Shown: positions 44,727 through 53,229, counted from the first letter of the stretch. The stretch: 64,000 bases of DNA from Alphaproteobacteria bacterium MarineAlpha12_Bin1 (GCA_002937505.1 PTJY01000002.1:372001-436000), one strand, 5' to 3'. Made by a program: numbers and translations. Notes: generated by a model not told the origin, from the sequence alone.

Positions 44727-45758
44727 ATGAAAAATATCAGAATTTATCAAAGCGCCCTTTGGGCGCTCATGCTCTTTTGCACTTCCGTGCTTTACTCGGA
44801 TTCAACAGCATTTTCTTCTGAGAATCGACAGGGTTCTGAAGTTGCAATTAATGTGACAAAAATCGTGGATTATAAACTAGGCGCTTCTACTTTTAGCCAG
44901 AGTGATAGTCTGATATCTGGCGCAGCCAAATTTCATAACATAAGTTCTGTCTCTACAATATTTGGTGTTAAAGAACTGCATGATCAATTTAGGACGGTTT
45001 CTTTTGACTTGGCTACAGTTCGTCAGGGCAAACAGATGGTACCTCGTTTTTTTGCTAATAGGCTACCAAATGATTTAAAAAGCCTTTCAAAGGCAGCTGA
45101 CTTAAAAAAAACTTTTTTCCAAATGGTATTACCTCTAATTCTTAAGGTAAACGAAGAAATATTGGCCGAAAGACAGCAGCTTCTATATTTAAGAAAAAAA
45201 GTATTGTCTGGGAAAAGTCTAGCAAAAAGAGAACAAAGGTGGCTTGAAAAACTTGCCGATCGATTTGGGACGAGTCCTAATGATCTGAATGAACTAATTC
45301 TTAGGGTAGATACTATCTCTCCATCTCTTGCTCTTGCTCAGTCTGCAGAAGAATCTGGGTGGGGTCGCTCTCGTTTCGCTTTGAACGGAAATGCTTTATT
45401 TGGTCAGAAAACATGGAATAAAGGCTTGGGAATTATTCCTCAAAAAAGGGATAATAAAGGTCGTTATGAGGTTCTTGCATTTCCTTCACTTTTGGATAGC
45501 GTTCGTAGTTATGCGCAAAATTTAAACGCTCATTGGGCATATACAGAGTTTCGTAAACTAAGGGGAGAAATGAGATTAAGTGGTAGTCCTCTTAACCCGT
45601 ATAAATTAGTTGAAGCATTGAAAAGATATTCTGAAAGAAGAGAAAGTTATGTTTTGGCTATCCAAAAAATATTGCGTATTGATAATTTAGAAGAGCTAGA
45701 AAACGCTTACCTGGAAAGACCGCCTAGCAGACGATATCAAAAGCTTTCCGAGAGCTAA
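44727..45758 (+). CDS. Bax-like glucosaminidase-domain protein
   Basis: A 343-residue exported protein with a signal-like N-terminus (KNIRIYQSALWALMLFCTSV). The C-terminal half has the glucosaminidase pattern of Bax and FlgJ: SLALAQSAEESGWGRSRF with the likely catalytic Glu, NALFGQKTWNKG and FPSLLDSVRSYAQNLN. It probably cuts peptidoglycan glycan strands. It is convergent with a polysaccharide deacetylase. A GC-rich hairpin lies in its early codons. Confidence 0.87.
   Translation: MKNIRIYQSALWALMLFCTSVLYSDSTAFSSENRQGSEVAINVTKIVDYKLGASTFSQSDSLISGAAKFHNISSVSTIFGVKELHDQFRTVSFDLATVRQGKQMVPRFFANRLPNDLKSLSKAADLKKTFFQMVLPLILKVNEEILAERQQLLYLRKKVLSGKSLAKREQRWLEKLADRFGTSPNDLNELILRVDTISPSLALAQSAEESGWGRSRFALNGNALFGQKTWNKGLGIIPQKRDNKGRYEVLAFPSLLDSVRSYAQNLNAHWAYTEFRKLRGEMRLSGSPLNPYKLVEALKRYSERRESYVLAIQKILRIDNLEELENAYLERPPSRRYQKLSES
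44751..44767. other. Strong hairpin inside the first codons of the Bax-like gene
   Basis: AGCGCCC-TTT-GGGCGCT is a perfect 7-base stem with a 3-base loop, falling in codons 9 to 14 of the signal-peptide region. In an AT-rich region a GC stem is unusual. It could lower translation or act as a partial stop. It may also be chance, given that the encoded residues (SALWAL) suit a signal peptide. Confidence 0.5.
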
Positions 45759-45781
45759 GTTCAACTGACAGCATTACGTCT

Positions 45782-46813
45782 TTAATTCTTTGGTACGTAG
45801 TAGAGCATTCCAAGCCAATGCCATCGATTCTCTGGTCCAGGCGCGGTACAATTTATTCTTGCTCTTCCAGGATTGAATTCGCTATTAAATCTAACCTCCA
45901 CTCTTGGGCCCAATCGTTGCATCGAAAGCTTACCGTGGCCACCTGAATAGCATGTGAGGCCTTTCATAGAGCCGGCTTTATTCTCTAAGGTAAATCCAAA
46001 TAAGGGGGGATTTTGTGTCAGGGAGGGGTTTGATGGAGATAAGTCTTGATAAGGAATCCCAATTGCGTTGGCTATTAACTTAAACCTTTTTATGCCGCCA
46101 AAACTCTCATTGAGCGCAAAACGAGGCATATAATAGCGGTCGGATGAAAAGTTAACGGCTCCTGAGTGTTGACCAAACGCATGAGTGAAACCTGAATTTT
46201 CGACTATTTTTTTAATTCGGTTACTGGCTTCACCGAATGGATAGGCAAATAGAGTTGGTCTAATTTCTAATTCTTCGTAAAATCGTTTATTTGATAAATC
46301 TATATCTTGCCGATTTCGTTTTGAATTGTTTGCAGGCATATGTAGGTGAGAAGCCGTTTGGCTCCCTATAGTAACTCCATGCTTTTTTAGCTCACGTATC
46401 TGATCCCAGGTCATATAATTTTTATAATTACGATCTATTGCTTCTGTTGCTACGAAAAGAGTGAAAGGAAAGCCAGCTTTTTTTAGTCTAGGCCACGCCC
46501 TAGTATAAACCGAAAGATAGGCATCATCGATGGTGATGCCAACTGTACGTTTTGGGAGTGATTTTTGTGTGTTTATTGCCAATAAAATTTTTGGTATTGG
46601 CAATACAGTATAGTTACCCGTTTCTAGTTCTTTAAGGTGCTTCTCAAATTGGCTTATACTTATATTAGTTGAAGGAAGGGTGTTCTCGCCAAAACGATGA
46701 TACATAATTATTACTGCTGATCGATCGGCATTTGCTCCTATTGGAGCTACTGATAGAATAATAAGGCATAGAGCGACAAGGCCAATAAAGTTAGAGACTA
46801 TTCTATTTTTCAC
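45782..46813 (-). CDS. Polysaccharide deacetylase (NodB-type) with C-terminal extension
   Basis: A 343-residue exported protein with a signal peptide ending near GANA. VGITIDDAYLSVYTRAWPRL gives Asp96 and Asp97. The second motif reads GSQTASHLHM, with His156 present but Gln152 where a metal-binding His usually stands. A C-terminal part of about 90 residues (GFTLENKAGSMKGLTCYSGG onward) resembles no domain I can name. It likely acts on peptidoglycan or another glycan in the periplasm. Confidence 0.85.
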   Translation of the reverse strand: MKNRIVSNFIGLVALCLIILSVAPIGANADRSAVIIMYHRFGENTLPSTNISISQFEKHLKELETGNYTVLPIPKILLAINTQKSLPKRTVGITIDDAYLSVYTRAWPRLKKAGFPFTLFVATEAIDRNYKNYMTWDQIRELKKHGVTIGSQTASHLHMPANNSKRNRQDIDLSNKRFYEELEIRPTLFAYPFGEASNRIKKIVENSGFTHAFGQHSGAVNFSSDRYYMPRFALNESFGGIKRFKLIANAIGIPYQDLSPSNPSLTQNPPLFGFTLENKAGSMKGLTCYSGGHGKLSMQRLGPRVEVRFNSEFNPGRARINCTAPGPENRWHWLGMLYYVPKN

Positions 46814-46928
46814 TATTTTTTAACCTCATGGCTTTTTGTGTTTTCTGTTAAAAATACAATGTTATATTGATACATTTTTTGGCTAAAGTATCATTAATTA
46901 TAGATAAATTACCTTGTTAGGAATTTAT

Positions 46929-47480
46929 CTATATCATCGGTTTTGGCAAATCTTTATTATTAATTAGAGGAAAATCCTTACTATTAAATAGCTGATAATG
47001 CCACCACTCATTTTTATAAAAATCCCAACCAGCAGTGCTCATTAAACCAAGCAGTAGAAAACGGTTCTTTTGTGCTGAAACGCTAATTTCGGTTGAGCCG
47101 TGATGAGAAAGGTGACTAAAAGTATCAAATTCAGTCCCCATATCTAATAAGTTTCCGTTATTATCAGACAAGCTTAAATCTATCGCGGCTCCCCTACTGT
47201 GTGGTGAACCAATTCTGGGGTCAGAAAGAAATGTCGGGTCAGGCGTGTGTTCCCAAAGCTTCCACTGAGCTTCTACAGGTCGAAGAGCGTCAAAGATGTG
47301 CAATTTAAGTTTCATGGCTTTTGCCAGTTGTTTTGCTAGCAAAAGTTTTTTTGAGGCTTCTTCATTTAGGTAGCAGTGAGCTTGAGAGTAGATAGGCTTA
47401 CCAGTAAAATTATATTTGGTGGCATATAATAATTCTATATCAACTTCATGTGAAATAGGTGTAACTTCAACTATTATCAC
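46929..47480 (-). CDS. D-alanyl-D-alanine dipeptidase (VanX/DdpX family)
   Basis: A 183-residue zinc dipeptidase. The zinc ligands are visible: GSPHSRGAAIDLSL gives His94 and Asp101, and NEWWHYQ gives Glu158 and His161; Arg67 in DALRPVE is the conserved catalytic Arg. It splits D-Ala-D-Ala, most likely for recycling peptidoglycan; no vancomycin-resistance ligase is nearby. No signal peptide is evident. It is divergent from tsaB. Confidence 0.93.
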   Translation of the reverse strand: MIIVEVTPISHEVDIELLYATKYNFTGKPIYSQAHCYLNEEASKKLLLAKQLAKAMKLKLHIFDALRPVEAQWKLWEHTPDPTFLSDPRIGSPHSRGAAIDLSLSDNNGNLLDMGTEFDTFSHLSHHGSTEISVSAQKNRFLLLGLMSTAGWDFYKNEWWHYQLFNSKDFPLINNKDLPKPMI

Positions 47481-47576
47481 AACTTAGCCTCCAAGTTTAC
47501 TTTGATATGAGACTTTCCAATGTTAAGGGTTAGTTGTGATTCTGCCAACTAGGGATTCTGCAATTTAATTAGTGTT

Positions 47577-48284
47577 ATGATTCTTAAGAATAAGCCAACA
47601 ATACTAGCAATTGATTCCGCTTCTAACGCGTGTTCTGCCGCTTTATTAATCGATGGTGATATACATAGACAGGAATGGAAACAAATGACTAGAGGGCATG
47701 CGAAAGTCTTAATGCCAATGATCTCTTCGGTGGTTGGTGATTATGGGTATCATAGTATTGACGCTATAGCTGTTACGATAGGCCCTGGCGCTTATACTGG
47801 TATTAGAATTGGCCTGGCAACGGCTAGAGGGTTGGCATTAGCATCAGAACTACCCATGATAGGAGTGAGTAATTTTAAGGCTGTTGCTCGAGAAGTTTCT
47901 CAAAACATTACAGGAAAAACGCATATTTTAGCCATTCTGGAAACAAAGAGGGCAGACGTTTATGTCCAGAGCTTCACTTCTGGGTTAAAGCCTTTGAGTA
48001 AACCTGCTTGTATGCCTCCAGAAAAAGTTATTTCTGAGTTTGATAATTTGTTTGTCTCAACAACCCCTGTGATCCTTGCGGGAGACGCTGTTTACAAAGT
48101 AGTTAAGGGGATGTCTGGTAAGAATACTTATGAAGTTGCCGCAGGGAATGGTCTAACAAATGCTATTTTTGTTGCCTATGAAGGAATGGATAGGTTAATG
48201 GAGAATCCGACGTTAGGTAAGGAAAAAATACCCGGACCGATGTATTTAAGGCCACCGGATGTTTCTATTCCAAAAACCGATTAG
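47577..48284 (+). CDS. tsaB: TsaB, tRNA threonylcarbamoyladenosine synthesis subunit
   Basis: A 235-residue ASKHA-fold protein. ILAIDSASNACSAALLIDG and TIGPGAYTGIRIGLATARGL are the TsaB signatures. It partners TsaD and TsaE in making t6A37 in tRNAs that read ANN codons. TsaD is not in the window. rimI follows 24 bases later, a common pair. Confidence 0.95.
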   Translation: MILKNKPTILAIDSASNACSAALLIDGDIHRQEWKQMTRGHAKVLMPMISSVVGDYGYHSIDAIAVTIGPGAYTGIRIGLATARGLALASELPMIGVSNFKAVAREVSQNITGKTHILAILETKRADVYVQSFTSGLKPLSKPACMPPEKVISEFDNLFVSTTPVILAGDAVYKVVKGMSGKNTYEVAAGNGLTNAIFVAYEGMDRLMENPTLGKEKIPGPMYLRPPDVSIPKTD

Positions 48285-48308
48285 TACATTATTAATCACA
48301 TTAAAGAC

Positions 48309-48776
48309 GTGAGTAAGGCTATAAAATATAAAGTCGAGATTATCGATCGTAATACATCTTATGTGAAAGCCCTTTCGGAGCTGCATGCGATTTGCTTTCG
48401 AGGAAAGGGAAAAGAGTATTGGAACGATCAATCTTTTAGGGTTTTGCTCGGCGCTAAGGGGACAATTGGTTTTTCTGCTACTGCTGATGATTGTAGTTTA
48501 TTAGGGTTTGTCATAGGTCGTAGTGTTATGGACGAGAGTGAAGTATTAACTCTTTGTGTTTTACCGACCGCTCGTAGAAATGGGGTCGCAAAGAATTTAA
48601 TGTTAAAACTGATTAAGCGTTTGTCACCCTCCAAAAGAATATTACTGGAGGTGGCTACCAGCAACGATCCAGCACTCGCCTTGTACGAAAGTCTAGGATT
48701 TAAGCAATCAGGGCGTAGACCCGCGTATTATAAAAAAGGAACTAGTAGAATTGATGCACTAATTTTAGAACTATGA
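48309..48776 (+). CDS. rimI: RimI-type ribosomal protein S18 N-terminal acetyltransferase
   Basis: A 155-residue GNAT protein starting at GTG. LTLCVLPTARRNGVAKNLM holds the Arg-x2-Gly-x-Ala acetyl-CoA motif, and LEVATSNDPALALYESLGF is the RimI-type C-terminal part. Its place after tsaB supports the name. No ribosome site is clear, so coupling with tsaB is likely. Confidence 0.9.
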   Translation: MSKAIKYKVEIIDRNTSYVKALSELHAICFRGKGKEYWNDQSFRVLLGAKGTIGFSATADDCSLLGFVIGRSVMDESEVLTLCVLPTARRNGVAKNLMLKLIKRLSPSKRILLEVATSNDPALALYESLGFKQSGRRPAYYKKGTSRIDALILEL

Positions 48777-48822
48777 AAAAGTAAAAGTCAGTAATTAAAA
48801 CATTATTTGGTATATTTATTTG

Positions 48823-48836
48823 TTTATTTAAATAAA
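48823..48836. promoter_or_regulatory. AT palindrome upstream of mucR
   Basis: TTTATTTAAATAAA is a perfect 14-base palindrome in a very AT-rich leader that ends at the mucR start. MucR/Ros proteins bind AT-rich sites with T-A steps and repress their own genes, so this may be an autoregulatory site. Base composition alone could also produce it. Confidence 0.35.
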
Positions 48837-48879
48837 AATAATATTGTTATATAGTTTTTAACAAAAAGAGGTCTATTTC

Positions 48880-49290
48880 ATGACTGCTGAGGACAACCCT
48901 ACTGATCTACTAAAATTAACCGTGGAAATTGTTTCTGCTCATGTGTCTAACAATTCATTACCTGCGTCTGAATTACCTCAGTTGATTTCACAAGTTCACT
49001 CTAGTCTTTCCGATACAGGGAAATCAGTAAACCCTAAAGAGCGCCCCACCCCAGCAGTTTCTGTCAAAAAATCAGTAATGCCCGATTATATTGTTTGTCT
49101 TGAAGATGGAAAAAAACTGAAAATGTTAAAACGTCATTTAAAAACATCATATGATTTGACTCCTGGTCAGTATCGTAAAAGGTGGGGACTTGCGGCTGAC
49201 TATCCTATGGTTGCCCCTAATTACGCTAGGAGGAGAAGTGCTTTGGCAAAAGAAATAGGTCTTGGGAAGCGTGGCCGCTCTTCTAAGTAG
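48880..49290 (+). CDS. mucR: MucR/Ros family transcriptional regulator
   Basis: A 136-residue regulator with the Ros/MucR core: VCLEDGKKLKMLKRHLKTSY, then DLTPGQYRKRWGLAADYPMV and APNYARRRSALAKEIGLG. The zinc-finger position Cys-x2-Cys reads Cys-x2-Asp, so the Ros-type zinc site is incomplete, as in several alphaproteobacterial paralogues. Such proteins act as H-NS-like AT-rich DNA binders controlling surface polysaccharide and virulence genes. A GAGGT site precedes the ATG. Confidence 0.95.
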   Translation: MTAEDNPTDLLKLTVEIVSAHVSNNSLPASELPQLISQVHSSLSDTGKSVNPKERPTPAVSVKKSVMPDYIVCLEDGKKLKMLKRHLKTSYDLTPGQYRKRWGLAADYPMVAPNYARRRSALAKEIGLGKRGRSSK

Positions 49291-49383
49291 CAAAGATTTA
49301 TTGAAAAAAGAGTCAATTATAGAGGCCACCAGTTTCCTAAAGCTTTCTTTATTTTGTAATTCGACTAATACTGTGCATTGGTG

Positions 49384-49395
49384 ATAGAATTCTAT
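49384..49395. promoter_or_regulatory. Palindrome upstream of fur
   Basis: ATAGAATTCTAT is a perfect 12-base palindrome that ends 21 bases before the fur start codon. It resembles half of Fur/Irr-type operators (the GAATTC centre with TA flanks). Autoregulation by the adjacent Fur protein is a reasonable guess but not shown. Confidence 0.35.
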
Positions 49396-49416
49396 TATTA
49401 GACAGAGGGGAAAATT

Positions 49417-49857
49417 ATGCTATCTCGGATTGAGCAAATTTGTTCTGATAAAGGCCTTAAAATGACCGATCAGCGTCGAATTATTGCTCAGGTGCTTTCA
49501 GAAAGCATTGATCATCCTGACGTGGATTTAGTGTATCGACGAGCCACCGAATTAGATCCTCGAATATCCATAGCCACTGTATATCGAACATTACGGTTGT
49601 TTGAAGAGGCAAATATACTAGAAAAACATGATTTTGGAGATGGTAGAGCTCGATATGAGGAAGCTTCAGGGGATCACCATGATCACTTAATTAATATAAA
49701 AACAGGAGAAGTCGTAGAGTTTTATAATCAAGAGATCGAGGCAATGAAGCAACAAATAGCTAAGGATCTTGGTTTTGAATTGGTCGATCATAGGCTTGAG
49801 CTATATGCTACGCCTTCTGTTTCCAATGAATCACCTGATGATGATAGCTCTTTTTAG
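49417..49857 (+). CDS. fur: Fur/Mur family metal-responsive repressor
   Basis: A 146-residue Fur-family protein. The winged helix has MTDQRRIIAQVLSES and SIATVYRTLRLFEEANILEK, and the metal region has DHHDHLINIKTGEVVEF and LVDHRLELYA. The Cys-x2-Cys structural zinc pairs of E. coli Fur are absent; only Cys9 is present. In alphaproteobacteria such proteins respond to iron (Fur) or manganese (Mur), so the metal is uncertain. It is a candidate reader of the Fur box before the porin. Confidence 0.94.
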   Translation: MLSRIEQICSDKGLKMTDQRRIIAQVLSESIDHPDVDLVYRRATELDPRISIATVYRTLRLFEEANILEKHDFGDGRARYEEASGDHHDHLINIKTGEVVEFYNQEIEAMKQQIAKDLGFELVDHRLELYATPSVSNESPDDDSSF

Positions 49858-49893
49858 CAGTAATAGTTTTTAAACAGGTAAACTTTATGGCCC

Positions 49894-50751
49894 ATGATTA
49901 TGATAGGTTCTGAGCCGCAGGGGGCTCCAGAGTTAGATGCGGCCCTTGCTGCGCTACAGACGGGCACGGTAAGCATGCGTTTGGCAAAAAATAATTGCGA
50001 TGTTCATGCAGCACAAGCTCTTCGTTATAAAGTGTTTTATGATGAAATGTCTGCCCAACCTTCCCATGAAGTGGCAAGATTAAGGCGCGACTTTGATGTA
50101 TTTGACGAGATTTGTGACCACCTCTTAGTTACTGACTCATCCCTAGGAGAAGGTGAAGAATCGGTTATCGCAACTTATAGATTGCTTAGGGGTAGAGTAG
50201 CAAAATCATTTGGAAGGTTTTATACCTCTAGCGAATACGATATTACAAAACTTAAAAACTTGCCTGGTGAGACCCTTGAACTCGGGCGTTCCTGTGTAGA
50301 TGCAAGACGTCGTAATAAGCCCACAATGCAAATTCTCTGGCGAGGTATTGCTGCTTATGTATTCCACCACAATATCTCGGTGATGTTTGGTTGCGCCAGT
50401 TTGCCAGGAATAAGTCCGGAGAATCTAAGTTTACCTCTTAGTTATTTATATCATAACCATCTAGCCCCACTAGAGCTTAGGGTTAAGGCTCTTCCCGAGC
50501 TATATGTGGATATGAGATTTAAAGAAAATCATGAAATCGACCGAAAAAAAGCACTAACAAGTCTCCCACCTCTAATTAAAGGCTATCTTCGGCTTGGGGG
50601 CTTTATTGGTGATGGAGCTGTAGTTGATGAACAGTTTAATACGACTGATGTCTGCGTTATTGTAAAGACAGACCTTGTTACGGATAAGTATTTTAAGCAC
50701 TATTCGAGGGTAGCTGCAGGTGAGAACAACGCGCCTAATAGGGTTACTTAA
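49894..50751 (+). CDS. olsB: OlsB-like GNAT acyltransferase (ornithine lipid synthesis, first step)
   Basis: A 285-residue protein of the OlsB family, which transfers a hydroxyacyl chain from ACP to ornithine. AAQALRYKVFYDEM, FDVFDEICDHLLV, ELGRSCVDARRRNKP and YVFHHNISVMFGCASLPG are characteristic. It overlaps the plsC-type gene by one base, the same order as the olsBA pair that makes phosphorus-free ornithine lipids, useful where phosphate is scarce. The start may be at 49894 or 49900. Confidence 0.88.
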   Translation: MIMIGSEPQGAPELDAALAALQTGTVSMRLAKNNCDVHAAQALRYKVFYDEMSAQPSHEVARLRRDFDVFDEICDHLLVTDSSLGEGEESVIATYRLLRGRVAKSFGRFYTSSEYDITKLKNLPGETLELGRSCVDARRRNKPTMQILWRGIAAYVFHHNISVMFGCASLPGISPENLSLPLSYLYHNHLAPLELRVKALPELYVDMRFKENHEIDRKKALTSLPPLIKGYLRLGGFIGDGAVVDEQFNTTDVCVIVKTDLVTDKYFKHYSRVAAGENNAPNRVT

Positions 50752-51725
50752 TGACTGTGAAAAGAATGCGCCAGGAAAAAGAAATAACACTTAAAACTTC
50801 TCTTCCTACGGTCCTTTTTAGAGTGTTTATTTATTTCTCTTTGACGCTCAGTTTAATTCCCGTTCAGATATTAGCTCTGATGTTACGGCTACCTTTATCT
50901 CAACGCCTACCAATGTGGTATCATAGATTATGTTGTCGTATTTTAGGCATAAGACTTGAAGTTTTTGGACGTAGGTCTAGGGTGCGGCCCACTTTATTTG
51001 TTGCCAACCACTCATCATATCTTGATATCGCTATATATGGCGCGTTAATACCAGGTTCATTTGTTTCTAAAACAGAAGTTGCAAAATGGCCAGTATTTGG
51101 ATTGCTGGCGAGACTACAAAGATCAATTTTTGTTGATAGAAGAGTCCGTACTTCAATAGCGCAAGCAGGAAATATTGGTAAAAGATTAAAAGCTCGGGAT
51201 AATATTATTCTATTTCCTGAGGGGACTAGTGCCGATGGTAACAGGGTACTTCCCTTTAAGAGTGCTTTATTTTCTGTTGCTGAGATAAAACTAAATAATC
51301 AGTCATTAGTTTTACAACCTGTCTCGCTTACCTATTCTAGGTTAGATGGAATTCCAATTGGGCGCCATTTGCGGCCAATGTTTGCTTGGTATGGAGAAAT
51401 GGACTTGTTTTCGCACGCTAGAAGACTGATAGGAATGGGGCGTTTGACTGTTACAGTAAGCTTTCACCAGCCAATTACAATTGACGAATTTGATTCTCGT
51501 AAGCAGTTGGCGATACACTGTTATTCTTGTGTCGCCCGTGGTCATGCTGATGCGTTGGCTGGTCGGTTACAACCTAAGGTTGGTGGAGCGGGGAAATGGG
51601 GTTGGATTCATTGGCGACCTAGGCCAAGGTTGAGGGATTTAAGGGGCCGCCGAAGGGCGCCAGGAGTTAAAATTGGTGGTAAGCGTCGTCATGCTCGCCT
51701 TGACACAGGTCGTTCTAAAGCTTAG
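50751..51725 (+). CDS. PlsC/OlsA-type 1-acyl-glycerol-3-phosphate (or lyso-ornithine lipid) acyltransferase
   Basis: A 324-residue membrane-associated acyltransferase. NHSSYLD holds the catalytic His87 and Asp92, and FPEGTSADGNRVLPFK (155-160 FPEGTS) is the phosphate-binding block. A hydrophobic segment lies at about 20-45. Position after olsB suggests it adds the second acyl chain of ornithine lipid, though PlsC activity is possible. The last 45 residues are rich in Arg and Lys and look like a tail with no known counterpart to me. Confidence 0.88.
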   Translation: MTVKRMRQEKEITLKTSLPTVLFRVFIYFSLTLSLIPVQILALMLRLPLSQRLPMWYHRLCCRILGIRLEVFGRRSRVRPTLFVANHSSYLDIAIYGALIPGSFVSKTEVAKWPVFGLLARLQRSIFVDRRVRTSIAQAGNIGKRLKARDNIILFPEGTSADGNRVLPFKSALFSVAEIKLNNQSLVLQPVSLTYSRLDGIPIGRHLRPMFAWYGEMDLFSHARRLIGMGRLTVTVSFHQPITIDEFDSRKQLAIHCYSCVARGHADALAGRLQPKVGGAGKWGWIHWRPRPRLRDLRGRRRAPGVKIGGKRRHARLDTGRSKA

Positions 51726-51810
51726 GTCATTTTAAACACTATTATAAATTTTCGTGGTAAAATTCTAGGGATAGAAATGCTAAGTTTTTTGATATTCTTT
51801 ACTTGGTTTA

Positions 51811-53229
51811 GTGCACGTGGCTAAGAAACTTTTTATTAAAACCTATGGCTGTCAGATGAATGTCTATGATTCTGCTAGAATGGCAGATGTTTTAGCGCCC
51901 ATTGGTTTTACTTCTTGCTCAGAAGCGGGGAGTGCTGACATGATCATCCTCAACACTTGTCATATTCGAGAGAAGGCGAGCGAGAAAGTATACTCAGAGC
52001 TTGGTAGACTAAGACATATCAAGGAAAAACGGCTTCTTGATGAGGAAAACACAATAATAGCTGTGGCCGGTTGTGTTGCTCAAGCAGAAGGAGAGGAAAT
52101 ACTTAGGCGAGCACCTTACGTGGATATAGTTTTAGGACCCCAAACATATCATCGGCTTCCTGAAATGGTTGCACGTGCTGCCCGTGCTGGTGACAAAAAA
52201 AATACCTATGGACGAGGGGTGTTAGATACAGATTTTCCAACGTCGCAAAAATTTGACCATCTGCCTAATGAAAGCAGCTTTCAAGGGGTCTCTGCTTTTC
52301 TTTCTGTTCAAGAAGGTTGTGATAAGTTTTGCACCTTTTGTGTTGTTCCTTATACGCGGGGAGCTGAGTTTTCTCGACCGGTGGAGCAGATTTTGAATGA
52401 GGCTAAACGTTTGGTTGAAAATGGAGCAAAAGAGATCATCCTCCTTGGTCAAAATGTGAACGCTTACCATGGTCTAGATGAGCGGGAAAAAGAAACAAGC
52501 TTGGGGAGACTTATAAATCGACTATCTGAAGTTGATGGTATTGAAAGAGTTCGTTATACAACCAGCCACCCAAACGATATGAACAAAGATCTGATACTAG
52601 CCCATGGTCAGCAGAAAAAACTTATGCCTTTTCTGCATTTACCTGTACAAAGCGGCAGTAATAAAATTCTTCAATCAATGAACAGACGACATAGTGTAGA
52701 GAGCTATCTTGATATAATATCTGATTTAAGAAAATCACGGCCGGATATGGCGTTGAGCTCTGATTTTATAGTTGGTTTTCCTGGTGAATCAGATGAAGAT
52801 TTTGAAGAAACAATTGATTTAATAAAAGAGGTAAAATTTTCACAGGCTTATAGCTTCAAGTATAGTGTTCGCCCCGGAACCCCAGCAGGTAGCATGGCTG
52901 AACAGGTTCCAGACGAACTGAAAGATGAAAGGTTGTTTGTCTTGCAGGATGTTCTAAAAAAGCAGCAAACCGAATTTAATTCTTCAAAAGTCGGTAAGGT
53001 TCTTAAAGTATTGCTTGAGAAATCAGGCAGACATGCATCTCAATTAATCGGCCGCAGTCAATATAATCAGGCTGTGCACGTTAATGCTCCTGAATATAAT
53101 TTGGGAAGTGTTCAAGATGTTAATATAGATTCTGTTTTGTCTCATACCCTTCAGGGTTCAATTAAGAAATATGTTAAAGATATAGAAGTTGGACAAAGAT
53201 CGGAAAAAACACAGGGAGAACACGTTTGA
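51811..53229 (+). CDS. miaB: MiaB, tRNA methylthiotransferase
   Basis: A 472-residue radical SAM enzyme. The N-terminal cluster ligands are Cys14 (KTYGCQMNVYDSARM), Cys50 and Cys88, and the radical SAM cluster ligands are Cys170, Cys174 and Cys177 (EGCDKFCTFCVVPYTRG). A TRAM domain ends the protein. It converts i6A37 to ms2i6A37. The start is GTG at 51811 or at 51817. phoH begins inside the stop by 4 bases. Confidence 0.97.
   Translation: MHVAKKLFIKTYGCQMNVYDSARMADVLAPIGFTSCSEAGSADMIILNTCHIREKASEKVYSELGRLRHIKEKRLLDEENTIIAVAGCVAQAEGEEILRRAPYVDIVLGPQTYHRLPEMVARAARAGDKKNTYGRGVLDTDFPTSQKFDHLPNESSFQGVSAFLSVQEGCDKFCTFCVVPYTRGAEFSRPVEQILNEAKRLVENGAKEIILLGQNVNAYHGLDEREKETSLGRLINRLSEVDGIERVRYTTSHPNDMNKDLILAHGQQKKLMPFLHLPVQSGSNKILQSMNRRHSVESYLDIISDLRKSRPDMALSSDFIVGFPGESDEDFEETIDLIKEVKFSQAYSFKYSVRPGTPAGSMAEQVPDELKDERLFVLQDVLKKQQTEFNSSKVGKVLKVLLEKSGRHASQLIGRSQYNQAVHVNAPEYNLGSVQDVNIDSVLSHTLQGSIKKYVKDIEVGQRSEKTQGEHV

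Noticed and set aside
46929-47480. Vancomycin resistance determinant
   Set aside because: A VanX/DdpX family enzyme alone, without vanA and vanH type genes, points to D-Ala-D-Ala recycling.
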